64,000 nucleotides of DNA from Bauldia sp. (GTDB lineage: Bacteria > Pseudomonadota > Alphaproteobacteria > Rhizobiales > Kaistiaceae), in contig JAHCJY010000006.1 of NCBI GenBank assembly GCA_026126065.1, positions 221,061 through 285,060 on the forward strand. Reading direction: 5' to 3'. This document shows positions 34,241-42,156 of this stretch, in pieces. The notes beneath the pieces are model-generated. The model saw nothing but the letters and a program-made list of their open reading frames with translations. It had not been told where the DNA came from and did not search any database. Position 1 is the first letter of the stretch. The number at the start of each line of letters is the position of its first letter. The position numbers and the translations under genes are program-made.

Positions 34241-35332
34241 CTATTTCGCCTCGCCCGGAACGGCTGCCCGTCGTGGTACCAGAAGAAAGTCGAGTGCTCG
34301 TCGGAGCGCAATGGCCGCCGCGAGCGTCACCACACAGAGCGTGACAATGTTTGCTGGGAAGAAGATGGATGAGATCCCCAGAGCACCATGAAGGACCGAG
34401 TGAATAACATAGATTTCCAAAGTAAGGTTAGCAATCAAAGCTAATATACGTCCTGTGAATCCGATTGAAAGCAGTCGCCTGACCAAGGCTACATCGCCCA
34501 AGCACAGCATGGCCAGCACGACAGAGAAAAATACGAGCGCAAAAAGCACCGGAGCGAGAAGCCCTGACCAAACGCCGATGATCATCTGATATTTTATGAA
34601 AAGATAGAGACCGATCGCTCCCAGTAGTAACACCAATCTTGGTCGCGAGAATCGGGCGGTATATTCTCCACGAGCGAGTATCAGTCCAGAAGCTGTGCAG
34701 CACCAGAAGAATGCCGTGTAGCTATACCACGAAATATCCTGAGAATTAAAATCAGGGCCGAGGTCTCCGCTGGCGATGTTGATGCCCATCGCCACAATTA
34801 GAGAGATAGGAGCGCTGGCGATCAGTGCTGTGCCTGCGCCCCGAACATTGATGCACCAAATGAACGCATAGAACGGCATAATCAACGACACGTATGTGAA
34901 GGGCGTGGGCCAGACGAACAGGTCAACGATACCGCGCCAACCGTCACCCGTGCCGATCGTGCCGAGGACCATTCCTAGCAATATTGCAGCGATCACTGCC
35001 GGGTATATGCGCAGAAGCCGGCGTGCATAGTAACGCGCGAAGGGTTGCGGCTTCGCCATCAGTGATCTCTGCGCAGCGAAGCCTGAACAGAGGAAGAACA
35101 ACGAATTGCCCAGCAGCCCATCCGCCGCCAGCCACGGCACGGGGTAGTATGCTTCCAAGTGCGAGTTTACGACCAACGCAATGGCAAGCACGAAGATAAC
35201 GGTGGCGTCGATTCCGGAGTCCGTTCGATCAGGCCGTGTGCTCAGTCGTTCGAGAAACATCCACTGCTTGTTCTGCCAGGGGGACATTCGTTTCTGCGGT
35301 GGCTGTATTGGAATTGGCGACGACTGAGGCAT
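34241..35332 (-). CDS. Membrane acyltransferase (acyltransferase-3 family-like)
   Basis: 363 residues with about ten hydrophobic spans. ADGLLGNSLFFLCSGFAAQRSL and FARYYARRLLRIYPAVIAA are the two signature stretches of OafA/NodX-type acyltransferases (an F-x-x-S/C-G-F loop and the R-R-x-x-R-I-Y-P helix). The usual first histidine is not obvious (NSHLEAYYPV is a candidate). GC content is near 50% or below, far under the flanks, which suggests recent acquisition. Role: O-acylation of a surface glycan. The start is uncertain; ATGs at 35332, 35287 (MSPWQNK) and 35260 are possible. Confidence 0.78.
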   Translation of the reverse strand: MPQSSPIPIQPPQKRMSPWQNKQWMFLERLSTRPDRTDSGIDATVIFVLAIALVVNSHLEAYYPVPWLAADGLLGNSLFFLCSGFAAQRSLMAKPQPFARYYARRLLRIYPAVIAAILLGMVLGTIGTGDGWRGIVDLFVWPTPFTYVSLIMPFYAFIWCINVRGAGTALIASAPISLIVAMGINIASGDLGPDFNSQDISWYSYTAFFWCCTASGLILARGEYTARFSRPRLVLLLGAIGLYLFIKYQMIIGVWSGLLAPVLFALVFFSVVLAMLCLGDVALVRRLLSIGFTGRILALIANLTLEIYVIHSVLHGALGISSIFFPANIVTLCVVTLAAAIALRRALDFLLVPRRAAVPGEAK

Positions 35333-35790
35333 AGGCGGGCTGAGCCTGGACGGAACGGTGCGATTCCAGCCGCCGTTGCCATTTGCTTTAGCAATGCCAC
35401 GTGATGTCCGCTCTCACAAAGGCCGCGTCCGTCCGCCGGTCGCGCAAGAGACCACCGACGGCGGCTTCGGCTCGGCGAAAGACACACGGCGTTGCATGCG
35501 ACGAAGTTCGTCCGCAGATCCGCAGAGGGTGATGGCGCATTTGCAGCACCGTTCGCGCAACGAGTGCCTCGGCGCCGAGAAACCAGTCCGCGCGCCAATA
35601 GGCCTATGCGCAACAGGAAGACCTCGGGGCATCACTGCGCCGAAGGATCGTTCGTGGACAGCAGGCGCGCGCACTCGCCGTGCACCCTTGCCGCTCGCGT
35701 GGCGTCGGGGCATGGTGCTTGCGCACGCTGCCCGCTGCAACCGCGGACCCTGATCCGCCGGACTCGGCGAGGCAATCAGGGAGGGACGTA
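35333..35790. other. Intergenic region without recognisable gene
   Basis: The first part still has the low GC of the acyltransferase gene, and the second half is GC-rich. Open frames here are short, Arg-rich and unlike any family. GGGAGGG at 35780-35786 is the Shine-Dalgarno of the cytochrome gene. No strong hairpin or promoter was identified with confidence. Confidence 0.5.
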
Positions 35791-36660
35791 ATGAACGCGA
35801 CGATCCGCCACCACGCCAGACGCGCCGTGCTGACGGTTGGCGTTGCCGCCGGGGCCTGGAGCCTGGCAGCCTCGACACCGGGGGCACAGACGGCCGCCGG
35901 GGCGCATGGCATCCAGCTCGCGCAGGCTACGCCTCCCGCCGCGGAAGCCTCCGACTTCGCCGCGATGGTTGCAGCGGCTGACATTGCCGCCGGCCAGACG
36001 GCCTCCCTGCAATGCGCCGGCTGTCATTCATTCGGCGAAGGCGAACCGGCGCGCTTCGGCCCGAACCTTTACGGCATCGTCGACCGTGCGGTCGCCGCTG
36101 ACAGCGGCTTCAGCTACTCGCCTGCAATGGCGGCCGTCGGTGCTGCGGGTGGCACCTGGACGATCGAGTTCCTGAGCGCGTTCCTGGAATCGCCTTCGAC
36201 GGCGATCCCGGGCACAACCATGCCCTTTGCCGGAATCGAGGACGAAGCGACGCGCGCCAATCTGATCGGCTATCTCGCCACCCTCGCCGGCGACGCGGCG
36301 GTAGGGGACGCACCGGCCGGAATCCCGGTCACGTTCACGACGGCACAGGCCGATCGCGGGGGGACCCGCTACACCCGCGATTGCGAGGAGTGCCACGGCG
36401 ACACGCTCAATGGCGGGCTGATCGGCGGGCCACCGCTGCGCGGCCTCGCTTTCGAGGCGAAGTACCTGAACGGGACACCGGCTTCCGTGCTGTACCTGTT
36501 CACAAGCACCACGATGCCTCCCGACGATCCGGGACGTCTCGGCGCGGGTGTCTACGCCGACCTCGTCGCCTACATCCTGGAGCAGAACGGCTTTGTCGCG
36601 GGGGAGGAGCCTTTCCCGACGGACCTCGAAGCTCTCAGCAACCTGATCATGCAGAAGTGA
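35791..36660 (+). CDS. Exported diheme cytochrome c
   Basis: 289 residues. A signal peptide (RRAVLTVGVAAGAWSLAAS) precedes two class I cytochrome domains. Heme 1 is C75-A-G-C78-H79 with a Met ligand in TTMPFAG; heme 2 is C198-E-E-C201-H202 with Met in TTMPPDD. The first domain resembles cytochrome c2 (FGPNLYGIVDR). It is periplasmic. It is convergent with an XoxJ-like protein and a PQQ dehydrogenase, so it is the likely electron acceptor of that enzyme. A GGGAGGG Shine-Dalgarno fixes the ATG at 35791. Confidence 0.87.
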   Translation: MNATIRHHARRAVLTVGVAAGAWSLAASTPGAQTAAGAHGIQLAQATPPAAEASDFAAMVAAADIAAGQTASLQCAGCHSFGEGEPARFGPNLYGIVDRAVAADSGFSYSPAMAAVGAAGGTWTIEFLSAFLESPSTAIPGTTMPFAGIEDEATRANLIGYLATLAGDAAVGDAPAGIPVTFTTAQADRGGTRYTRDCEECHGDTLNGGLIGGPPLRGLAFEAKYLNGTPASVLYLFTSTTMPPDDPGRLGAGVYADLVAYILEQNGFVAGEEPFPTDLEALSNLIMQK

Positions 36661-36728
36661 TCCGGTCGGATTGACCTGATGCCGGCGGCCTGAGTTCGCC
36701 TGAGAACCCAGCGTCCGCCGGCCCTGCT

Positions 36729-36776
36729 CCGGGGCGCGCCCCGGCCGGATGCCACACCGGCCGGATGCCACACCGG
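36729..36776. repeat. Palindrome followed by two perfect 16-bp tandem units
   Basis: CCGGGGCGCGCCCCGG (36729-36744) is a perfect 16-bp palindrome. It is followed directly by two copies of CCGGATGCCACACCGG (36745-36760 and 36761-36776), each with CCGG ends. It lies between convergent genes and may act as a bidirectional terminator, although no T-run follows. Confidence 0.6.
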
Positions 36777-36943
36777 CCCCGGGAACCGCGATGCTGGCCC
36801 TCTCTGACAGCTCAGCGAAAGGCGATCCGCGGCGGGTATCAGACGCGCAGGAATCAGCGATAGCGGGCGAGCGGAATGGATGACCGGCTCATACGCAAAA
36901 TCCTGACGCTGCGGGCTGACCTGGCGAAATCAAGGCCGGTCCG

Positions 36944-37813
36944 TCAGGGCCGGGCGGTCGCCGGGAAGCCGTAATATTCGAGGATCTCTCCGATTGTTCC
37001 GTCCGCGATCAAGGCGGCGATCGCCTCGTCGACGGCGGACCGGAGGAAGCTTTGTCCGGCAAGCATCAGCGCACCGACACCGAAGCCGACCGGCTGCACC
37101 GGGTTCGGGCTGATCGCCTCCAGGGCGGCGTATGCGGGCTCCGCGCGCTGCCTGGCCCACAGTGTCGGCGCCCAGACGAGCGCGACATCGACCGTGCCGT
37201 TTAGCAGCGCCTCGAGGGCGAGGTCGTCATTGCCCATCGGGAAGATTGGCCAGCGTTGGGCATCGGGGTGCGTCCTGAGGTAGGAGAGCAGGCCGAGATG
37301 TGCCGATGTGCCGATCGTCACCCCAATGGGACGGGTGCGCGGGACATCGCCGAGCGCCGTGATGCTCCGGTCGGCGGCCACGAAGACGTACTGGCTCTGG
37401 TAGTACGCACGGGTGAGGCTGATCCAGCTTTCATAGCCCTCGGGGATCAGCTTGAAGCCCATGTGCAGGTCACAGTGCTGCAGCATGATGGCGTAGATGC
37501 GCGTGATGTCCTCGGTGACGGCGACGTCGGTCTCGACGACATAGCGCTGCGGCGCGAGCAGCAGGCCCCGGGCGATGGTGTCGGCGATGGCCGCGGCCAC
37601 CTCCCAGTCGGGGTCGCGCGGATCGACACAGTAGCGAAGGTGCGACATGTCCAGCGGGGTCCCGAAGGTCCACTGGTTGTGTGCCCAGGGCACGTCGAAG
37701 AATTCCGGCTCCTGGGCGCGAACCGATCCCGGCCAGAACGCGGCAGTCAGGACTGCAAGCGCCAGCGCGAGAAGCAGGCGGACTGCGCGCGGGGACGACA
37801 AAGGAGCGGGCAC
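36944..37813 (-). CDS. Periplasmic XoxJ/MxaJ-like family-3 binding protein
   Basis: 289 residues. A signal peptide (VRLLLALALAVLTAAFWPGSVRA) is followed by a type II binding-protein fold: LRYCVDPRDPDWEVAAAIADTIARGL, then PIGVTIGTSAHLGLL, LLNGTVDVALVWAP and IGEILEYYGFPA. Proteins of this kind next to PQQ dehydrogenases (MxaJ, XoxJ) are thought to help maturation or activation of the enzyme rather than to feed a transporter. It lies 66 bp downstream of the PQQ-dehydrogenase gene on the same strand, and no ABC genes adjoin. Confidence 0.8.
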   Translation of the reverse strand: MPAPLSSPRAVRLLLALALAVLTAAFWPGSVRAQEPEFFDVPWAHNQWTFGTPLDMSHLRYCVDPRDPDWEVAAAIADTIARGLLLAPQRYVVETDVAVTEDITRIYAIMLQHCDLHMGFKLIPEGYESWISLTRAYYQSQYVFVAADRSITALGDVPRTRPIGVTIGTSAHLGLLSYLRTHPDAQRWPIFPMGNDDLALEALLNGTVDVALVWAPTLWARQRAEPAYAALEAISPNPVQPVGFGVGALMLAGQSFLRSAVDEAIAALIADGTIGEILEYYGFPATARP

Positions 37814-37879
37814 GTTTAACCTTGAGGGTGGCCGAGCGGGCCCGAAGGTCCGCTCGGCCGGTTTCGATCTGCGCCCAGA

Positions 37880-39622
37880 CTACTCCGGAAGCGCGAAGAC
37901 GAACATGGCCACCGGGTTGGTCGGCGGACGCCGGATTTCCGGGGTCAGCGAGATCAGGCGGCCGAGGCCATTGCCGAAGCTCGCGCCGACGGCAACGTAC
38001 TGCCGGCCGTCAACTTCGTAGGTTATCGGGAACGATTCCAGCACGTTGATCAGCGGCGGGCTCTCCCACAGCACTTCGCCGGTCTCGTCGTTGAACGCCA
38101 TGAGCGTGCGGTTGAGTGTACCGACGAACACCAGGCCACCACCGGTCGGCAGGGTCGAGGTGGTGACAGGCGCACGCTGCCGGTACTGCCACATTTCCGA
38201 CTGGTCGGTCAGGTTGACGGCGCGGACCTGGCCGATCATGCCGTCGCTGTCTGGCACCGGCACGCGAGCATAGGTCTGCCGGCCGCCGCCGGTGTAGACC
38301 TGACCCGGGTCGAGCGGCTGCACGGTGGTGTTCGAGCAGAACTCCACTGTCGGCAGATAGAGCGCGCCCGTCCGCGGGCTGTAGGCCGTGGCCTGCCATG
38401 CCCTGCCGCCCGGGTCAGCCGGGCAGTTGAAGGTGGTCTCGCCGATCACCGGAATCACTTCCGGGTTGATGACCTTCTCGCCGGTCACCGGATCCCACGA
38501 AAGAACCACGTTCTGCGGGACGGTCTCCTGCGCCCACAGCCACTCGCCCGTCATGCGGTCGATCGCCTCGATGATGCCGAGCTTGCCGGTCGTCACCACC
38601 GTCTGCCGCATCACGCCATCGACTTCGAGGTCGATGAGCAAGCGCTCATAGACGTAGTCGAGGTCGAGAGAGTCGGTCGGAAGGTACTGATGGTACCATT
38701 TGAGCTCGCCCGTGTTCGGATCGATGGCCAGCGTCGAGTTCGTGTAGAGACCCTCATTGGAGAGATTCGGGTCGGCGCTCCGCGGTAGCAGACCGGCCAT
38801 CTCCATGTTCCACGGATAGGGCTGGCCGACGCCGGCGAAGATCAGGTTCTGCACCGGATCGTAGGAGCCGGGGATCCAGGCCGAGCCGCCGAAGCGGTTG
38901 GCGACCGGAACGCCGTTCCACGTGTTGCTGTTCGGGTCACCGTCCTGTGCGATGGTGTTCACCCGCCAGAGGATGTCGCCGGTAGCTGCGTCAAGTCCGG
39001 TGAAGAAGCACCCACCGGGCTGGGCCTGGCCGCACCCTGTCGTGCCCTGGACGACGACGCCGTTGGCGACGATCGGGCCCGAGGAGTTCGCGTAGCGCAG
39101 CGTGTAGTCGGCAATGACGGTGTCCCACACCAGTTCGCCGGATCGGAAGTCGATCGCGAGGACATGGCTGTCGCGGGTCGCGACGATCAGGGTGTCGCCC
39201 CAGATCGCCATGGCACGCTCACCGGCGGGATTCACCCCCTCGGGCAACTGGTGCTGGTACTGCCAGATCAGTTGGCCGTTGCGGGCGTCGAGCGCCTGGA
39301 TGGTGTGGTCCGAGTTCTGAAGGAACATGACCCCGTCATGGACGATCGGAGTCTGCTGCGTCCCGCCCGGGGACATGCCCCACGACCAGGTCAGTTGGAG
39401 ATTGCCGACATTGTCCTGGTTGATCTGGTCGAGGGGGCTGTAACCCCAGCCGTCGTAGGTACGGCGCCACATCAGCCAATCGCCGTCCGGCGGATTGAGC
39501 AGCGTATCCGCCGTGACCGTAGTAATACCGTCGATCGGGTTGTCCTGTGCGAGAACTGTCTGCACGGAAAACAGCGACGTAGTCGACACTGCGATCGCAA
39601 GAAGTAGTTTCGAACGCCTCAT
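37880..39622 (-). CDS. PQQ-dependent alcohol dehydrogenase-type beta-propeller, exported
   Basis: 580 residues. A signal peptide (MRRSKLLLAIAVSTTSLFSVQTVLA) precedes an eight-blade propeller whose W-motifs are visible: DARNGQLIW, DFRSGELVW, DAATGDILW, DPNTGELKW, DRMTGEWLW, NDETGEVLW. The metal-site residues of methanol-dehydrogenase relatives are altered. Where GxGNPxPW is usual, the sequence reads GVGQPYPW, and the Glu loop is replaced by GTTGCGQAQPGGC. An Asp pair survives in LDLDYVYE. ATG 39622 has GAGGAA upstream. With the XoxJ-like protein and the diheme cytochrome it forms a periplasmic oxidation chain; the substrate is unknown. Confidence 0.85.
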   Translation of the reverse strand: MRRSKLLLAIAVSTTSLFSVQTVLAQDNPIDGITTVTADTLLNPPDGDWLMWRRTYDGWGYSPLDQINQDNVGNLQLTWSWGMSPGGTQQTPIVHDGVMFLQNSDHTIQALDARNGQLIWQYQHQLPEGVNPAGERAMAIWGDTLIVATRDSHVLAIDFRSGELVWDTVIADYTLRYANSSGPIVANGVVVQGTTGCGQAQPGGCFFTGLDAATGDILWRVNTIAQDGDPNSNTWNGVPVANRFGGSAWIPGSYDPVQNLIFAGVGQPYPWNMEMAGLLPRSADPNLSNEGLYTNSTLAIDPNTGELKWYHQYLPTDSLDLDYVYERLLIDLEVDGVMRQTVVTTGKLGIIEAIDRMTGEWLWAQETVPQNVVLSWDPVTGEKVINPEVIPVIGETTFNCPADPGGRAWQATAYSPRTGALYLPTVEFCSNTTVQPLDPGQVYTGGGRQTYARVPVPDSDGMIGQVRAVNLTDQSEMWQYRQRAPVTTSTLPTGGGLVFVGTLNRTLMAFNDETGEVLWESPPLINVLESFPITYEVDGRQYVAVGASFGNGLGRLISLTPEIRRPPTNPVAMFVFALPE

Positions 39623-39905
39623 AAAAGTTCCTCCCTTTTCTAAGATCGTTGAAGCAACTAGCCTTGGATACCGATCACTCGAGCGTTGGCTCGAATGGCG
39701 CCCGGCCGAGCACTGATGGTGGCGCTGACCCAGGCATTGGGACTGTAGGTTGTCCCGGCGTCCAACGCCATCATGCCTTTTAACATGACTGTGGGCCACA
39801 TGTTTCTTGTCGGAGGATGCCCGGTTCGGCTGACAGGGCATCGGGCCGTGCGATCACGGCTCTCTTCGTTGAGAACGCCCTCGCCCTCGAAGGGGCGCAC
39901 GCTTC

Positions 39906-40523
39906 TTGCATGGTGTTCGCCAGCCCATCACAGGACGATCCCGGCCTTTGCACGTTGCCGTCATCGAAGAGAACTCCGTCCGCGCGGCGATCCTGGTGGA
40001 TGGCCTGCGTGAGGCAGGAATCACGTCCGTGGAGGTCATCTCATCGACGGACGGTCTTCTGCGTCGCCTGACGGCCGTCGATCCCGACGTCATCATCATC
40101 GGCCTCGAGAATCCGCGCCGGGACGTCCTCGAGCAGATGTTCCAGGTGTCGAAAGTGGTCTCGCGGCCGGTCGCGATGTTCGTCGACCACACCGACACCG
40201 ACATGATTGCCGCCGCGATTGATGCCGGTGTCTCGGCCTATGTCGTCGACGGCCTTCGCAAGGACCGGGTGAAGCCGATCGTGGAAACCGCGATCAGCCG
40301 GTTCAACGCTTTTGACCGGCTCCAGCGCGAGCTCGACGCGGCGCGGTCGGAACTTGCCGGCCGCAAGGTCATCGAACGCGCCAAGGGCATCCTGATGAAG
40401 ACGCGGCAGGTCTCGGAGGAGGAGGCCTACGAGCTCCTCCGGCGCGCGGCGATGAACGACAAACGGAAGGTGGCCGACATCGCGCAGAGCGTCGTCACCG
40501 CCGCCAGCCTCCTGGAGAAATGA
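39906..40523 (+). CDS. nasT: ANTAR-domain response regulator, nitrate antiterminator NasT
   Basis: 205 residues from a TTG at 39906; a TTG at 39948 (LHVAVIEEN) gives an N-terminus closer to known NasT. The receiver-like domain keeps PDVIIIGLENPRRDVLEQMFQVSK, typical of NasT, with Gly-Leu-Glu in place of the usual phospho-Asp context. The C-terminal ANTAR domain is RKVIERAKGILMKTRQVSEEEAYELLRRAAM. NasT binds leader RNA of nitrate/nitrite assimilation operons and stops termination once NasS releases it in the presence of nitrate. It overlaps nasS by 4 bp. Confidence 0.9.
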   Translation: MHGVRQPITGRSRPLHVAVIEENSVRAAILVDGLREAGITSVEVISSTDGLLRRLTAVDPDVIIIGLENPRRDVLEQMFQVSKVVSRPVAMFVDHTDTDMIAAAIDAGVSAYVVDGLRKDRVKPIVETAISRFNAFDRLQRELDAARSELAGRKVIERAKGILMKTRQVSEEEAYELLRRAAMNDKRKVADIAQSVVTAASLLEK

Positions 40524-41854
40524 TGCTGTCGACCGAAGCCGAACCTTCAACGCCCGCCGGCCTCGACGCCGGACCCGTCGCGCTTCGCCACAATCGCCGC
40601 CACGCGCATGTCGTGCGTGCCGGGTTCATCCCGCTGATCGACGTGGCCGTGCTCGTCGCCGCCGCCGAGCAGGGGTTCGCCGATCGCGAGGGCATCCGGC
40701 TCGAACTGATCCGCGACGTCTCCTGGTCGAACATCCGCGACCGGCTTGCCTTCCGCCAGTTCGACGTCGCCCATGCGCTCGGTCCGATGCCGATCGCCTC
40801 GCAGCTCGGAATCGGCTCAAATCCCTATCCGAGCTTCACCCCGTTCGCCCTCGGCCGCGGCGGCAACGCCATCACCCTCTCGGTGACCCTCTATCGCGAG
40901 ATGGCCGCGCTCGCGGGGCTTTCGGGAACGGAGGATGCCCTCACCAATGCGCGCGCGCTGAAATCCCTGATCGACCGGCGTCAGGCGTCGGGCCGGAAGC
41001 CGCTCGTCTTCGGGATGACCTACCCGTTCTCGTCGCACAATTACGAGTTCCGCTTCTGGATGGCCGCCGGCGGGATCGATCCCGATCGCGATGTGCTGAT
41101 GACTGTCGTGCCGCCGCCCTTCACCGCCGATGCGATGGCCGCGGGCGCGATCGACGGCTTTTGCGTCAACGCGCCGTGGAACCTCATTGCGGTCGAGCGG
41201 GGCGTCGGCCGCGTGGTCGCCACCAAGCGGGACATCTGGCCGTCTTCGCCCGAGAAGGTGCTTGCCGTTCGCCCGGACTGGGCCGAGGCGAACGGCGAGA
41301 CGCTCTCGCGGCTGCTTGTGGCGCTCGACGCGGCGGCGCGGTGGTGTGATGCCCCTGAAAACGTCGGCGATCTGGCCGAGATGCTCGCCGATCCCGCCCA
41401 TGTCGGCGTTCCGGCCGACCTGTTCAGGAGCCTCCTCCGCGGCCGTTTCGTGGTCGACCCCGATGGGACGTCGCGTGAAATTCCGGACTATCTCGTCTTC
41501 CACGGCGACCTCGCCAACTTCCCCTGGCTCAGCCAGGCGCGCTGGGTCTACAGCCAGATGATCCGCTGGGGGCAGGCGAGCTTTTCGCAGGAGGGCCTCG
41601 CCCGCGTCGAGGCGGCCTACCGGCCGGATCTCTACCGCGCCGCGCTCGGTGGAAGCGCCACGCCGATCCCGCTCGGCGAGTCCAAGCCCGAGGGGTCGGT
41701 TGCCGGCCACAGCGTGAGCACCCGGAAGGGCGAGACCCGGCTGTCGCCGGATCCCTTCATTGACGGCCGGACCTTCGATCCCGAGGCAATTCCCGAATAC
41801 CTCGCCGGATTCGACATCAAGCGGTCGGGAGCCCTCGGGCCTGTTTCGGAGTAG
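40520..41854 (+). CDS. nasS: Nitrate/nitrite sensor NasS (NrtA-like, cytoplasmic)
   Basis: 444 residues without a signal peptide, as expected for the cytoplasmic sensor rather than a transporter subunit. The NrtA-like fold shows VVRAGFIPLIDVAVLVAAAEQGFADREGI, VSWSNIRDRLAFRQFDVAHALGPMPIASQLG, FGMTYPFSSHNYEFRFWMAAGGIDPDRDV and AGAIDGFCVNAPWN. NasS holds NasT when no nitrate or nitrite is present. The ATG overlaps the nasT stop; a second ATG follows at 40523. Confidence 0.9.
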   Translation: MMLSTEAEPSTPAGLDAGPVALRHNRRHAHVVRAGFIPLIDVAVLVAAAEQGFADREGIRLELIRDVSWSNIRDRLAFRQFDVAHALGPMPIASQLGIGSNPYPSFTPFALGRGGNAITLSVTLYREMAALAGLSGTEDALTNARALKSLIDRRQASGRKPLVFGMTYPFSSHNYEFRFWMAAGGIDPDRDVLMTVVPPPFTADAMAAGAIDGFCVNAPWNLIAVERGVGRVVATKRDIWPSSPEKVLAVRPDWAEANGETLSRLLVALDAAARWCDAPENVGDLAEMLADPAHVGVPADLFRSLLRGRFVVDPDGTSREIPDYLVFHGDLANFPWLSQARWVYSQMIRWGQASFSQEGLARVEAAYRPDLYRAALGGSATPIPLGESKPEGSVAGHSVSTRKGETRLSPDPFIDGRTFDPEAIPEYLAGFDIKRSGALGPVSE

Positions 41855-41925
41855 CCGGTCCGCCCCTCGCTGGCGCGGAAATCGTCACGCTCGCTAGGCA
41901 CGTCGCCTATTCTTTGGGCTTGAGC

Positions 41926-42026
41926 AAATCTGCGGCAGATTTCATTCTCGCGATGAAGTCGGCGTGACGTCGCTGTCGCGCTGCATGTGATCCGGCCACC
42001 GCCGACCGGATCGTCCCCTCGGGGAC
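41926..42026 (+). promoter_or_regulatory. Hairpin-rich leader of the nirB operon, candidate NasT target/attenuator
   Basis: Three stems precede nirB: AAATCTGC/GCAGATTT at 41926-41942, GATCCGG/CCGGATC with a 10-base loop at 41989-42012, and GTCCCC/GGGGAC at 42013-42026. NasT-type ANTAR proteins recognise paired hairpins next to a terminator in such leaders. The last stem lacks a clear U-run, so the terminator part is uncertain. The 302-bp gap 41855-42156 holds no gene. Confidence 0.45.
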
Positions 42027-42156
42027 CAAACCTCTCGACACCCAACACAGATGCCCACGAGCGCGCCCTGCGGCGCGTCCGGCCATGGCCAAGTCGCAGC
42101 CGCGCCTTTCCGCGGACGGCGGAGCCTTGCCGACGTGGCGCAAGCGAGGCGGACGG

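Noticed and set aside
35358..35753. 131-codon frame between the acyltransferase and cytochrome genes
   Set aside because: Arg/Ser-rich, no Shine-Dalgarno and no recognisable fold.
41963..41980. GTGACGTCGCTGTC as a third Crp-like site
   Set aside because: The right half does not give TCAC at the N6 spacing.
42136..42152. Sigma-54-like GG-N10-GC just before nirB
   Set aside because: The -12 element lacks TT and the site ends only a few bases before the start codon.
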